The notes beneath the pieces were generated by a model. The model did not search any database, was not told the origin of the DNA, and worked only from the letters and a program-made list of their open reading frames with translations. The translations under genes and the position numbers were made by a program. From the NCBI RefSeq assembly GCF_900106955.1, contig NZ_FNNI01000001.1, positions 558,001 through 622,000 on the forward strand: a stretch of DNA of 64,000 bases, given 5' to 3'. Shown piece by piece: positions 44,559 to 54,166 of this stretch; position 1 is the first letter of the stretch; every line of letters starts with the position of its first letter. The DNA is from Aidingimonas halophila (GTDB taxonomy: Bacteria > Pseudomonadota > Gammaproteobacteria > Pseudomonadales > Halomonadaceae).

Positions 44559-45857
44559 ATGACCACCGCACATCCCCTCGATTGGATTCATCGCTTCGAC
44601 CCCGAATCACTCAGCGACGCTCACTATACCCATGCCAAGCGATGCCTTCTGGATCTGCTGGGCGTCGCCGCCGGCGCCTCCCGGACGCCACTCGCCCGTA
44701 TCGCCGAGCGCTATGTCACCAGCCAGCACGGCGGTGATCGGCCGCTGCTATTCGCCGATGCCAAGGCCTCCCCGACCGGCGTCGCCCTGCACGGCGCCTG
44801 GATGATCGATGCACTCGATGCTCATGACGGCCAGGTCCTCACCAAGGGGCATTGCGGCGTTGCGCTCCTGCCTGGCCTGTTGGCGCTGCCAGACGTGGAA
44901 CGACTATCCGGACGCGAATTTCTGGGGCTACTGACACTCGGCTATGAAGTGGCAACCCGAGCCGGCATTGCCCTGCATGCCACGGCATGCGACTACCATA
45001 CTTCCGGAGCCTGGAACGCCCTCGGTGTCGCTGCGGTCACTTCACGACTGTTGCAACTCGACCGACAAACGCTGAATGAAGCGCTGGGGATCGCTGAATT
45101 CTACGGTCCACGCAGCCAGATGATGCGCTGCATCGATCACCCGACGATGGTCAAGGATGGTTCCGGCTGGGGCGCCCAGGCAGGCGTTGCCGCGACGCTA
45201 CTGGCGCGGGAAGGTTTTACCGGTGCCCCTGCCATGACGATCGAGGACATATCCACCGCCGAGTACTGGTCGGATCTCGGTCAACGCTGGTATCTGTTCG
45301 AACAGTACTTCAAGGCCTATCCGGTTTGCCGCTGGGCGCAACCCGCCGTTGAAGCGGTGCTTTCCCTCGTCGACAGCCGAGGTGATCTCCAGCGGATCGA
45401 ACGTATCGATATCACGACATTTCATGAAGGCAAGCGCTTGCATGTAACACGACCAACCACCACGGAACAGGCACAATACAGCCTGCCCTGGTCGGTGGCC
45501 TGCGCCTTGCAGTTCGGTACCATCGATGTCCATGGCATTACCGAGGCACTCAATGATCCGACCGTCCAAGCCCTGGCCGAACGCGTCGTCATCCAGGAAA
45601 GCGACGCCTTCAACGAACGTTTCCCGCAGGAACGGTGGGCCAGTGCTCGACTGCATTTCAAGGACGGCGATGTGCTGGAAAGCGCCCCGTACGAGGCTCG
45701 TGGCAACCCGACCAACCCACTCAGTGACGACGACATCGTCGCCAAGTTTCATGCGCTGGCCGATCCGACATTGGGCCGATCTCATACCCACGAACTGAGG
45801 AGCATTGTGGATACTCTTGAGGCTCGACCCATGCGGGATTTGCTGGTGTATTTGTGA
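44559..45857 (+). CDS. MmgE/PrpD family protein
   Basis: A 432-residue protein of the MmgE/PrpD fold, which includes 2-methylcitrate dehydratase, cis-aconitate decarboxylase and iminodisuccinate epimerase. Visible family motifs are CLLDLLGVAAGASRTP, AWMIDALDAHDG, TLGYEVATRAGIALH, EQYFKAYPVCRWAQPAVEAV. The prp operon partners (prpB, prpC) are absent, so a methylcitrate role is unlikely. Its neighbours (amidase, acylase, transferase) suggest a catabolic step. Reaction unknown. Confidence 0.85.
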   Translation: MTTAHPLDWIHRFDPESLSDAHYTHAKRCLLDLLGVAAGASRTPLARIAERYVTSQHGGDRPLLFADAKASPTGVALHGAWMIDALDAHDGQVLTKGHCGVALLPGLLALPDVERLSGREFLGLLTLGYEVATRAGIALHATACDYHTSGAWNALGVAAVTSRLLQLDRQTLNEALGIAEFYGPRSQMMRCIDHPTMVKDGSGWGAQAGVAATLLAREGFTGAPAMTIEDISTAEYWSDLGQRWYLFEQYFKAYPVCRWAQPAVEAVLSLVDSRGDLQRIERIDITTFHEGKRLHVTRPTTTEQAQYSLPWSVACALQFGTIDVHGITEALNDPTVQALAERVVIQESDAFNERFPQERWASARLHFKDGDVLESAPYEARGNPTNPLSDDDIVAKFHALADPTLGRSHTHELRSIVDTLEARPMRDLLVYL

Positions 45858-45882
45858 ACGAGGCAATCCATCGGTTCAGCCA

Positions 45883-46593
45883 TCAATTCTCATAGGCCCC
45901 CTCGATATCGACAATCCGCTTGGCATTGCGCCCCAGGCCGCCATACAAGTCCAGCATTCGCTCCATCCACCCATAGACGGGATCGGCGTTCGATACCAGG
46001 TCAGCCGTGGAGACGACCCGAGCCCACATGAAGGGAGAAAAGGTCAGGTAATCCGCTGCCGCCGGCGCATTGCCATCGATGAAATCACTCTCTTCCAGGC
46101 GACCACGCAGGGGTTCCAATGCCTTGTCCAACAGGCTCAACCCCTGACTGGGAGAGTGCAGGTCTTCGAGCGTACGTCCGAAGGCTTTCTCACGGGTCTC
46201 GCGGAAATACTCTCGATCCTCGGGATGGATGGCATTGAGAAGGTCCATGACGATAGTCCGCAGTATACCTGGCGCCAGGCTTCGTTCCGCGTAGAACTTG
46301 AAGAAACGCGCTCGTGCTTCGGCCGTGGCATCACCCAACAATGGCGCGTCGGGATAGGTGCGGTCGAGATAACGGAAGATTTCGTAACTGTCGCTGACCA
46401 CCGACTCGCCATCCACCAGCACTGGCACCTTGCCCTGACCGGAGAATTCGATAGCCTCCTTGTCGGTGAAGTGCCAAGGGTGCGTTTGAACCTCCAGCCC
46501 CTTGTGAGCAAAGGCATACTTGACCCGCCAGCAATACGGCGAGAAACGCAAGCCTTCGTCGGTACCACATAAATCGTACAGTTCTCGTGTCAT
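45883..46593 (-). CDS. Glutathione S-transferase family protein
   Basis: A 236-residue GST. The thioredoxin-fold domain has RFSPYCWRVKYAFAHKGLE, with the PYCWR pair near residue 20, and GQGKVPVLVDGESVVSDSYEIFRYLD, in which VPVL and DSYEI bind glutathione. The helical domain starts near residue 95. A Ser/Cys rather than Tyr stands at the usual catalytic place, as in omega- or beta-like classes. ATG at 46593 is chosen because homology begins there. Converges with the MmgE/PrpD gene. Confidence 0.85.
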   Translation of the reverse strand: MTRELYDLCGTDEGLRFSPYCWRVKYAFAHKGLEVQTHPWHFTDKEAIEFSGQGKVPVLVDGESVVSDSYEIFRYLDRTYPDAPLLGDATAEARARFFKFYAERSLAPGILRTIVMDLLNAIHPEDREYFRETREKAFGRTLEDLHSPSQGLSLLDKALEPLRGRLEESDFIDGNAPAAADYLTFSPFMWARVVSTADLVSNADPVYGWMERMLDLYGGLGRNAKRIVDIEGAYEN

Positions 46594-46958
46594 GTTCAGT
46601 CCTCCAAGTGCCCCTCTTGCACACCAGCATTCGTTAATGGTTTCTCCCAGTTTGCCCGAAATAGCGGGCCGACGCCCAGTCATCAGCCATTCAGATGTTG
46701 TCCATTAGTCGTAACTCAACTGTTGCAAGTGCCCTAACCCGCTTGTCGATATTTCATTATTTTATTTTAAAAACAATGAGTTAGTATTTTATGCCAAACA
46801 ACACCCTACTGGTAATACCAATTTTCCAAGTATGGTCAAACTGGTCCTCCAGCGATTATCTTGCTGCTACTCGAGACGGAGGCTCCTCCCCTCATCACCA
46901 GGAAGGGGCGAGCCACCAGGAATCGTGAATTACCCAAGCACAAGAGGACATCGCCCTC
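46594..46958. promoter_or_regulatory. Promoter region of the glycolate permease with GlcC-type operator
   Basis: This 365-base stretch has no gene. It is AT-rich around 46750-46800, fitting a promoter. TGGTAATACCA at 46810-46820 fits the FadR-subfamily GntR operator pattern TGGTnnnACCA, and the flanking AATT extends it on one side. The same pattern stands in the glcC-glcD intergenic region, so one regulator (GlcC) probably controls both. The rest is unassigned. Confidence 0.65.
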
Positions 46959-48656
46959 ATGAACGAAACGCTACTCGGGTTGCTAGCCTTCGTACCGCTA
47001 TTGCTGGCCGGGGTCTTGTTGATCGGATTCCGCTTCCCCGCCAAGGTCGCCATGCCGATTGTATTCATCGTCACGGCGTTGATCGGTCTACTGGCCTGGG
47101 AAATACCGTTCAACCGCATTCTGGCATCGACCTTTCAAGGATTGATTCAGACAGCATCACTATTATGGATCATCTTCGGCGCCATCCTGCTGTTGAACAC
47201 GTTGAAGCATTCCGGAGGCATCGCCGCCATACGCAACGGATTCTCGGGTATCAGCCCCGACCGTCGGGTGCAGGCCCTGATAGTCGCCTGGCTGTTCGGC
47301 TGCTTCATCGAGGGGGCATCCGGCTTCGGCACACCCGCGGCTGTCGCCGCTCCCCTGATGGTCGCACTGGGATTCCCGGCCCTGGCAGCCGTCATGGTCG
47401 GCATGATGCTGCAGTCCACGCCCGTCTCGTTCGGTGCCGTTGGCACGCCCATCGTCGTCGGTGTGAGCGGCGGCCTCGACCGTGCCGGCATTACTGAAAC
47501 CCTCGAAGCCAACGGATCAAACTGGGAAACATTCTTCCAGCTGATAACGAGTGAAGTAGCCATCACCCACGGTATCGTCGGCATCCTGATGCCATTGATC
47601 CTCGTCACCATGATGGTACGTTTCTTTGGTGCCAACCGTTCCTGGACGGAAGGCTTGTCGATCGCTCCCTTCGCGATTTTTACCGGTCTGGCCTTTGTGA
47701 TCCCTTACATGTTGGTAGGCGTATTTCTGGGACCGGAATTCCCGGCCATGATCGGTGCCATGATAGGCCTGGCCATCGTGGTTCCCGCCGCTCGCAAGGG
47801 CTTCCTGCTACCCAAGGATACCTGGGACTTCCCCGAATCGAGTTCCTGGCCGGATGATTGGATCGGCAACCTGCAGATCAAGGTCGATGAAGTGACCGAC
47901 CGCGCTCCCATGTCAGTATTCCGTGGCTGGATGCCTTACGTCCTGTTAGCGGTCTTCCTGGTCATCTCACGCACCATGCCGCCGGTAGAAGACGCCCTGA
48001 CATCTCTCAGCTTCGCCTGGAACAACATCCTCGGTGAAGAGGGGGTCAGCGGTAGCCTGGAACCCTTGTTCCTGCCAGGCGGTATCATGGTCATGGTCGT
48101 GGCCGTCACCTTCTTCCTGCATCGCATGACACCGGCCAGGTTGACATCCGCAATCTCCGAATCGAGCAAGACACTGCTCGGTGCCGGCTTCGTATTGATC
48201 TTCACGGTTCCCATGGTGCGCATCTTGATCAACTCTGGCGTCAACGATGCCGACCTGGTTTCCATGCCAGTCGCCATGGCGCGCCTGGTCGCTGATGGCG
48301 TAGGTGATGTCTACCCGCTATTCTCCCCGGCCATCGGCGCGATAGGCGCCTTTATCGCCGGTTCGAATACCGTTTCGAACCTGATGCTGTCGGACTTCCA
48401 GTTCAACGTGGCAGAACAACTCGGCGTCTCCACTGCCATGATGGTGGCACTGCAAGCTGTCGGGGCAGCGGCGGGTAACATGATAGCGATCCACAACGTC
48501 GTTGCCGCATCGGCGACCGTTGGATTACTGGGCCAGGAAGGCACCACGATCCGCCGAACCATTCTGCCGACGATCTACTATCTGATCGCCAGCGGTCTGA
48601 TCGGCCTGATCGCGATCTACGTGATAGGCGTCAGCGATCCCTTGCTGGGCGGCTGA
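46959..48656 (+). CDS. glcA: Glycolate/L-lactate permease (LctP family)
   Basis: A 565-residue membrane protein with about fourteen hydrophobic segments. The LctP family motif is clear: [31 protein letters not shown], then [17 protein letters not shown] and [21 protein letters not shown]. The family imports 2-hydroxy monocarboxylates with protons; E. coli GlcA and LldP both belong to it. Because glcC and glcDEFG follow, glycolate is the likely substrate, and GlcA is the better name than LldP. AGAGGA lies upstream of the ATG. Confidence 0.9.
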   Translation: MNETLLGLLAFVPLLLAGVLLIGFRFPAKVAMPIVFIVTALIGLLAWEIPFNRILASTFQGLIQTASLLWIIFGAILLLNTLKHSGGIAAIRNGFSGISPDRRVQALIVAWLFGCFIEGASGFGTPAAVAAPLMVALGFPALAAVMVGMMLQSTPVSFGAVGTPIVVGVSGGLDRAGITETLEANGSNWETFFQLITSEVAITHGIVGILMPLILVTMMVRFFGANRSWTEGLSIAPFAIFTGLAFVIPYMLVGVFLGPEFPAMIGAMIGLAIVVPAARKGFLLPKDTWDFPESSSWPDDWIGNLQIKVDEVTDRAPMSVFRGWMPYVLLAVFLVISRTMPPVEDALTSLSFAWNNILGEEGVSGSLEPLFLPGGIMVMVVAVTFFLHRMTPARLTSAISESSKTLLGAGFVLIFTVPMVRILINSGVNDADLVSMPVAMARLVADGVGDVYPLFSPAIGAIGAFIAGSNTVSNLMLSDFQFNVAEQLGVSTAMMVALQAVGAAAGNMIAIHNVVAASATVGLLGQEGTTIRRTILPTIYYLIASGLIGLIAIYVIGVSDPLLGG

Positions 48657-48682
48657 GCCCACCTGTCCAGCATTGACATCGT

Positions 48683-48717
48683 TCCACGCCCCGGTATTCG
48701 TGTTGCCGGGGCGTGGA
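48683..48717. terminator. Terminator between permease and glcC
   Basis: TCCACGCCCCGG (48683-48694) pairs with CCGGGGCGTGGA (48706-48717) over 12 bp around an 11-base loop. It lies between the permease stop at 48656 and the glcC stop at 48718, so it can end both transcripts. Confidence 0.7.
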
Positions 48718-49497
48718 TCATTCGTAAGCTTCCAATCGCATCGCCGAGCGTTCCAGGCGTTCGTTTTCGGCCTCGATCTCACGCAGGTTGTGACCGATGC
48801 TGGTCAAGTGTTCCAGTGCCGACTGGCGTGCCTGTTCCGGCTGGTGGTCCGAAACGGCCCGATAGATCATTTCATGCTGGCGATTGATCTGCTCGCGCGG
48901 CCCCGGACGGTGATAGAGATTCTTGACCGAAGCGAAGACCGAACTCAGCAGCAAGTCGGTCAAACTTTGCAGCGTATGGACCAATACGGGGTTGTGGGAG
49001 GCCTGGCAGATAGCCAGGTGGAACCCATGATCGAGTCGGGCCAGGTGCTCGACATCGACATCCGACGTGCTTTCCACATAGTCATGCATCGCTTCATAGC
49101 GACGACGGATCAGCACCATATCCGCCGGTGTTCCGCGCTCTGCCGCCAGACGAGCGGATTCACCCTCCAACAGCGAGCGCACTTCCAGCAGATCGTAGAG
49201 CGTCCGGGGATGATCTCGGAATAGATACATCAGGGGATTGTCATCGCGCCCCGGCACCAACTGGGCAACGACGGAGCCCCGTCCCTGCCGGGTCTCGATG
49301 ATGCCCTTGCTCCGCAAGACTCGCAGCCCCTCGCGCAGCGACGACCGTGATACGCCCAATCGATCACAGAGCCGACGCTCGGATGGCAGCAATTGGCCCG
49401 GACGGAACACGCCGTCGAGGATCAGTTGCTCGAGCCTGGCCGCCACGGCATCCGGCGTCCGCGGTGTCATACCAATATCCTGCGAGTTCGATACCAT
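48718..49497 (-). CDS. glcC: GntR/FadR-family regulator of glycolate use (GlcC)
   Basis: A 259-residue regulator. The GntR winged helix (about residues 15-80) reads LEQLILDGVFRPGQLLPSERRLCDRLGVSRSSLREGLRVLRSKGIIETRQGRGS. The FCD effector domain follows (YDLLEVRSLLEGESARLAAER, HLARLDHGFHLAICQASHNPVL), with the metal-binding His residues of the family. It is divergent from glcDEFG and adjacent to the glycolate permease, as in E. coli and Pseudomonas. AGGAG precedes the ATG. It probably activates or derepresses the genes when glycolate or glyoxylate binds. Confidence 0.92.
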   Translation of the reverse strand: MVSNSQDIGMTPRTPDAVAARLEQLILDGVFRPGQLLPSERRLCDRLGVSRSSLREGLRVLRSKGIIETRQGRGSVVAQLVPGRDDNPLMYLFRDHPRTLYDLLEVRSLLEGESARLAAERGTPADMVLIRRRYEAMHDYVESTSDVDVEHLARLDHGFHLAICQASHNPVLVHTLQSLTDLLLSSVFASVKNLYHRPGPREQINRQHEMIYRAVSDHQPEQARQSALEHLTSIGHNLREIEAENERLERSAMRLEAYE

Positions 49498-49577
49498 CCC
49501 GATACTCCTTGGCGACTTGGGAGCGGAAGTTCCCCTGTCATCGTTGAAGACTGCTACTATTCTACAGGATCATAAAA

Positions 49578-49621
49578 TTGGAAATCATTTCCAAAGTACA
49601 TGACAATTAGTGGTCTTACCA
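49578..49621. promoter_or_regulatory. Operators in the glcC-glcD intergenic region
   Basis: TTGGAAATCATTTCCAA (49578-49594) is a palindrome with 8-bp arms, and TGGTCTTACCA (49611-49621) fits the FadR-subfamily pattern TGGTnnnACCA seen also upstream of the permease. The 235-base region serves both glcC and glcD, so GlcC probably acts here on the glc operon and on itself. Confidence 0.65.
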
Positions 49622-49732
49622 GTACACCAAAGACTGGACAGTCGCGTCGGAAATTTAGACATTGGTAAGCATAAGGCCGATCAAGAAGACTTTATCAACG
49701 ACATGGCCGATCTGGATTGATGAGGCATCACC

Positions 49733-51232
49733 ATGAATATCCTCTATGACGAGCGACTCGACGGTGAGTTGCCGGCCAATGACAAACAGCAGGTGCTGGA
49801 ACGACTTCAGCACGCCTTGCCGAGCCTGACCCTGCTGCACCGGGAGGAGGACCTGCGCCCCTTCGAATGCGATGGGCTGTCCGCCTATCGCGTCCTGCCC
49901 ATGCTGGTGGCACTCCCGGATACACTGGAGCAGGTCGAGCAACTCATGCGCACATGTCACGACATGGGCGTTCCAGTCGTGACTCGCGGCGCCGGCACCG
50001 GCCTGTCCGGCGGTGCACTCCCGTTGGAACAGGGAGTTCTGCTGGTCATGTCGCGCTTCAAGCAGATTCTCGAGGTCGACCCGGATGCCCGTGTTGCCCG
50101 CGTACAACCCGGTGTGCGCAACCTGGCCATTTCCGAGGCCGCCGCTCCCTACGGCCTGTACTATGCACCGGACCCTTCGTCGCAGATCGCTTGCTCGATC
50201 GGCGGTAACGTAGCGGAAAATGCCGGTGGCGTGCACTGCCTGAAATACGGCTTGACCGTTCACAACGTGTTGAAGATCGAGGTCATTACCATCGAGGGGG
50301 AGCGGATGACGATCGGCTCCGATGCCTTCGATTCCCCTGGCTTCGATCTGCTCGCTCTGTTCACCGGCTCCGAGGGCATGCTGGGTGTGGTGACTGAAGT
50401 TACCGTCAAACTGCTGCCCCAACCGGAGAACGCCAAAGTCTTGATGGCCAGTTTCGATGATGTCGAAAAAGCCGGGAAAGCCGTCGGCGATATCATTGCA
50501 GCGGGCATCATCCCCGGAGGGCTGGAAATGATGGACAAGCTCGCCATCAAGGCCGCTGAAGATTTCGTGCACGCTGGATACCCGATGGAAGCCGAAGCCA
50601 TCCTGCTGTGCGAATTGGACGGTGTGGAAGCCGACGTGGACGATGACTGTGACACGGTGCGCGGTGTGCTGGAAGGGGCTGGTGCCATCGATATCAGCCT
50701 CGCTCGTGATGATGCCGAACGCGCCCGGTTCTGGGCCGGTCGCAAGAATGCGTTTCCCGCTGTCGGCCGCATGGCACCGGATTATTACTGCATGGACGGC
50801 ACCATCCCGCGACGCGAATTGCCACGTGTCCTCAAGGGTATTGCCGCCCTGTCGGAGGAGTCCGGTTTACCGGTCGCCAACGTCTTTCATGCCGGTGACG
50901 GCAACATGCACCCTCTAGTGCTGTTCGATACCAACAAGCCCGGCGAACTGGAACTGGCCGAAGAGGTCGGCGGCAAGATCCTTGAACTCTGCGTCGAGGC
51001 AGGCGGCAGCATTACCGGTGAACACGGTGTCGGTCGGGAGAAGATCAATCAGATGTGCACGCAGTTTCAGCCCGATGAAATCACGGTGTTCCATGCCGTC
51101 AAGGCGGCCTTCGATGAACGCCGCCTGCTCAATCCGGGCAAGAACATCCCGACACTGCAGCGCTGTGCCGAATTCGGCGCCATGCATGTGCACAACAATG
51201 AACTGCCACACCCCGACCTGCCACGCTTCTAA
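49733..51232 (+). CDS. glcD: Glycolate oxidase subunit GlcD (FAD-linked)
   Basis: A 499-residue FAD-dependent subunit that oxidises glycolate to glyoxylate. The FAD-binding type 4 domain has VVTRGAGTGLSGGALPLEQG, SSQIACSIGGNVAENAGG and FTGSEGMLGVVTEVTVKLL. The C-terminal domain has NVFHAGDGNMHPLVLFD and TGEHGVGREKINQM, which bind the active-site metal/substrate in GlcD-type enzymes. GAGG precedes the ATG at 49733. It is the first gene of glcDEFG and closely follows its operators. Confidence 0.96.
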   Translation: MNILYDERLDGELPANDKQQVLERLQHALPSLTLLHREEDLRPFECDGLSAYRVLPMLVALPDTLEQVEQLMRTCHDMGVPVVTRGAGTGLSGGALPLEQGVLLVMSRFKQILEVDPDARVARVQPGVRNLAISEAAAPYGLYYAPDPSSQIACSIGGNVAENAGGVHCLKYGLTVHNVLKIEVITIEGERMTIGSDAFDSPGFDLLALFTGSEGMLGVVTEVTVKLLPQPENAKVLMASFDDVEKAGKAVGDIIAAGIIPGGLEMMDKLAIKAAEDFVHAGYPMEAEAILLCELDGVEADVDDDCDTVRGVLEGAGAIDISLARDDAERARFWAGRKNAFPAVGRMAPDYYCMDGTIPRRELPRVLKGIAALSEESGLPVANVFHAGDGNMHPLVLFDTNKPGELELAEEVGGKILELCVEAGGSITGEHGVGREKINQMCTQFQPDEITVFHAVKAAFDERRLLNPGKNIPTLQRCAEFGAMHVHNNELPHPDLPRF

Positions 51233-51235
51233 GAG

Positions 51236-52318
51236 ATGACCATGGCACGACAGCATCAGGACATGGCCGAGGCGCTCTGCGAACGCGTGCGCCAGGCCGA
51301 TCACGACAAGACACCGCTCAAGATCGTTGGCGGTGACACCAAAGCTTTCTATGGGCGCCGAGTCGAAGGCGACATCCTGTCGACCCGCGATCATCACGGA
51401 ATCAGCCACTACGACCCGGTGGAGTTGATCATCTCCGTGCGAGCCGGAACACTGATCTCGGAGTTGGAAGCCGCCCTGGATGCGGAAGGCCAGAGGCTGC
51501 CCTTCGAGCCGCCCCATTTCGGTGAAAGCGCCACCGTTGGCGGCATGATCGCGACCGGGCTGTCCGGACCCCGTCGACCCTGGGCAGGCAGTGTGCGTGA
51601 TTTCGTGCTCGGCTCACGAATCATTACCCATGAGGGCAAGCACCTCCGTTTCGGCGGCGAGGTCATGAAAAACGTGGCCGGTTACGACCTGTCGCGGTTG
51701 ATGGCCGGCGCCCAGGGAACCCTCGGTCTGCTCACGGAAGTCTCTCTCAAGGTGCTTCCCAAGCCCACGGCCACTCATAGCCTGCGCCTTGCCATGCCGT
51801 TGGCCTCGGCCCTGGAATCGCTTGCCGAGTGGGGAAGACAGCCCTTGCCGATCACCGCCGCCGCCTATCACGACGGTGCACTGCATCTACGTCTGGAAGG
51901 TGGCCCCAGCTCGGTGGCTGCCACGCGAGAACGGCTCGGAGGCGACGTACTCGACGACGAATTCTGGACGCAACTGCGGGAACATCAACTGCCCTTCTTT
52001 GCCGATACGGACGAGCGTCCGCTCTGGCGGCTCTCGCTGCCCAACAACACGCCGGCGCTGGAACTCGAAACCCGCAGCGATACCGACGTGCTCTACGATT
52101 GGGGGGGCGCTCAACGCTGGGTTCGCACCTCCATCGATGGCCGCTCCCTGCGTGACGCCGTGGCCACAGCGGGAGGCCACGCAACCTGTTATACCCCGGG
52201 AGCCAGCGACCCCTTCATGCCCTTGGCACCCTCAGTGGCCAAATATCATCGCCGCCTGAAAGCCACTCTGGACCCCAACGGCATTTTCAATCCCGGTCGA
52301 CTCTACGCGGAGGTCTGA
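51236..52318 (+). CDS. glcE: Glycolate oxidase subunit GlcE (FAD-binding)
   Basis: A 360-residue protein similar to the N-terminal part of GlcD. It has the FAD motif VGGDTKAFYGR and FGESATVGGMIATGLSGPRRPWAGSVRDFVLG, and GEVMKNVAGYDLSRLMAGAQGTLGLLTEVSLKVL. It starts three bases after the glcD stop; an ATG at 51242 is also possible. With GlcD and GlcF it forms the membrane-linked glycolate oxidase complex. Confidence 0.95.
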   Translation: MTMARQHQDMAEALCERVRQADHDKTPLKIVGGDTKAFYGRRVEGDILSTRDHHGISHYDPVELIISVRAGTLISELEAALDAEGQRLPFEPPHFGESATVGGMIATGLSGPRRPWAGSVRDFVLGSRIITHEGKHLRFGGEVMKNVAGYDLSRLMAGAQGTLGLLTEVSLKVLPKPTATHSLRLAMPLASALESLAEWGRQPLPITAAAYHDGALHLRLEGGPSSVAATRERLGGDVLDDEFWTQLREHQLPFFADTDERPLWRLSLPNNTPALELETRSDTDVLYDWGGAQRWVRTSIDGRSLRDAVATAGGHATCYTPGASDPFMPLAPSVAKYHRRLKATLDPNGIFNPGRLYAEV

Positions 52319-52319
52319 C

Positions 52320-53573
52320 ATGCAGACGAATTTTTCTGAAGAAGACCTGAAAAAACCGCACATTCGCGAAGCCGACCGCGTGCTGCGCTCCTGCGTGCAC
52401 TGCGGGTTTTGCAACGCCACCTGCCCGACCTATCAATTGCTCGGCGATGAGCGTGACGGCCCGCGTGGTCGCATCTATCTCATGAAGGAATTGCTGGAAA
52501 GCCGAGACGACGATGATCAAATCACTGAAGAAACACGGCTGCACCTGGATCGATGCCTGACCTGCCGTAACTGTGAAACCACCTGCCCGTCCGGGGTCGA
52601 ATACCACAAGTTATTAGATATCGGGCGCGCAGAGATCGAACGCAGGGTACCTCGCAAGGCCACCGAGCGCGCGTTTCGCTACGGGCTGCGCAAAGCGTTG
52701 GTCGATCCCCAGCGCTTTCAGGCACTGCTCAGGCTCGGCCTGACGTTCAAACCGCTGGTTCCCGGTATGCTCAAGGACAAGATGCCACCGGCTCCGCTCG
52801 ATGCCGGCACCCGACCGGACCACCAACGTCACGAGCGACAGATGCTGATCCTCGAAGGCTGTGTCCAGCCTGGCCTGTCACCCAATACCAATGCGGCGAC
52901 TGCGCGTGTGCTCGACCGTCTTGGCATTGGCCTGACGCCGGTGAGCGAAGCCGGCTGCTGCGGTGCCATCGATTTCCACCTCAATGCCCAGGCAGACGGC
53001 CGTGAGCGTATGCGTGCCAACATCGACGCCTGGTGGCCACACATCGAGGCCGGTGCAGAGGCGATCGTTCAGACGGCGAGCGGCTGTGGCGCCTTCATCA
53101 AGGAGTACGGCGACATGCTGGCCGATGATCCGCAATACGCGGAGAAAGCGCAGCGGGTCAGTGAACTCGCCAAGGATCTTGCCGAAGTCCTGCGCAATGA
53201 ATCGCTCGATGCATTGACCGTCAAGGAACACAAACGCCTGGCGTTTCACTGTCCTTGTACCCTGCAACATGCCCAGAAACTCAACGGTGCCGTGGAAGGT
53301 GTTCTCGGACAACTCGGCTTCTCGCTGACACCGGTTCAGGATCCGCATCTCTGCTGTGGTTCGGCAGGAACCTATTCGATCACCCAACCAGAGCTGGCCA
53401 CACAACTGCGGGACAATAAACTGGATGCGCTGGAAGCCGGCGACCCGGAGGTGATCGTCACGGCCAATATCGGCTGTCAGACGCATCTTGCCGGGGCCGA
53501 TCGCACCCCCGTCAGGCATTGGATCGAAATCGTCGACCAATCACTCGCACCACAAGGCGCTCATCGCCCATAG
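52320..53573 (+). CDS. glcF: Glycolate oxidase iron-sulfur subunit GlcF
   Basis: A 417-residue subunit with two 4Fe-4S ferredoxin motifs: CVHCGFCNATCPTYQ (starting near residue 26) and CLTCRNCETTCPSG (near residue 80). Two CCG domains follow: CVQPGLSPNTN with SEAGCCGAIDFH, and HCPCTLQHAQ with DPHLCCGSAGTYS. It passes electrons from GlcD to the respiratory chain. ATG at 52320 is one base after the glcE stop and has GGAGG upstream, inside glcE. Confidence 0.96.
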   Translation: MQTNFSEEDLKKPHIREADRVLRSCVHCGFCNATCPTYQLLGDERDGPRGRIYLMKELLESRDDDDQITEETRLHLDRCLTCRNCETTCPSGVEYHKLLDIGRAEIERRVPRKATERAFRYGLRKALVDPQRFQALLRLGLTFKPLVPGMLKDKMPPAPLDAGTRPDHQRHERQMLILEGCVQPGLSPNTNAATARVLDRLGIGLTPVSEAGCCGAIDFHLNAQADGRERMRANIDAWWPHIEAGAEAIVQTASGCGAFIKEYGDMLADDPQYAEKAQRVSELAKDLAEVLRNESLDALTVKEHKRLAFHCPCTLQHAQKLNGAVEGVLGQLGFSLTPVQDPHLCCGSAGTYSITQPELATQLRDNKLDALEAGDPEVIVTANIGCQTHLAGADRTPVRHWIEIVDQSLAPQGAHRP

Positions 53574-53605
53574 CTCGTCATTTGACACTGACCAAGGAGA
53601 CACCC

Positions 53606-54007
53606 ATGCAGACCAAACCCATGCTCACCCTCGACGACGTCAACGCCATCCTGGATGCGGCTCAGCAAGAAGCCGCAGCCAACAGTTGGAACGTCACCAT
53701 TGCCGTCGCCGACGACGGTGGCTATCTACTCGGTTTACGGCGTCTTGACGGTGCCGCTCCATTCAGCGCGGGCGTCGCCGGCGAAAAAGCGCGCAATGCC
53801 GCCATCGGGCGCAAGGAGACCCAGGTCTTCGAAGAGATGATCAACAATGGTCGCACGGCTTTCGTGACCGCACCGATGCAAGCCCTGTTATCCGGCGGCG
53901 TACCGGTTCTCGTCGACGGTCAGGTCGCCGGCAGTGTCGGTGTCTCCGGCGTCAAACCCGATCAGGATGTGCAAGTCGCCAAGGCCGGTGTCGCCGCCAT
54001 TGGCTAA
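53606..54007 (+). CDS. glcG: GlcG/HbpS-family protein
   Basis: A 133-residue protein of the GlcG/HbpS (DUF336) family, with MLTLDDVNAILDAAQQEAAAN at the start, VTIAVADDGGYLLGLRRLDGAAPFSAGVA, GEKARNAAIGRKE and GSVGVSGVKPDQD. No signal peptide. GlcG is always linked to glc genes but its role is unclear; HbpS proteins bind heme. ATG at 53606 follows AAGGAG. It is the last gene of glcDEFG, followed by a terminator. Confidence 0.93.
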   Translation: MQTKPMLTLDDVNAILDAAQQEAAANSWNVTIAVADDGGYLLGLRRLDGAAPFSAGVAGEKARNAAIGRKETQVFEEMINNGRTAFVTAPMQALLSGGVPVLVDGQVAGSVGVSGVKPDQDVQVAKAGVAAIG

Positions 54008-54040
54008 GCACGCTTGCCACACACTCTCCTGACTTCCCCA

Positions 54041-54074
54041 GGCGTCCCGTGCCTGATACGGCGGCGCCTTTTTT
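54041..54074 (+). terminator. Intrinsic terminator of glcDEFG
   Basis: GGCG..CCGT (from 54041) pairs with ACGG..CGCC (to 54068) with small internal mismatches, followed by six T (54069-54074). It lies 34 bases after the glcG stop. Confidence 0.75.
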
Positions 54075-54166
54075 GTGCACTGGCCGACTGTGGCCGGAGG
54101 ATATTTCTCTCACTGCCAGGTTACGTATAGTGACTCGCCAGCAGAGTCACACAAGCGAGGGAAACC

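Noticed and set aside
44559-45857. PrpD as a methylcitrate-cycle gene
   Set aside because: No prpB, prpC or acnD homologue lies nearby, so only the MmgE/PrpD family name is used.
49655-50572. 305-codon minus-strand frame opposite glcD
   Set aside because: glcD is certain from its motifs; the antisense frame has no motif of its own.
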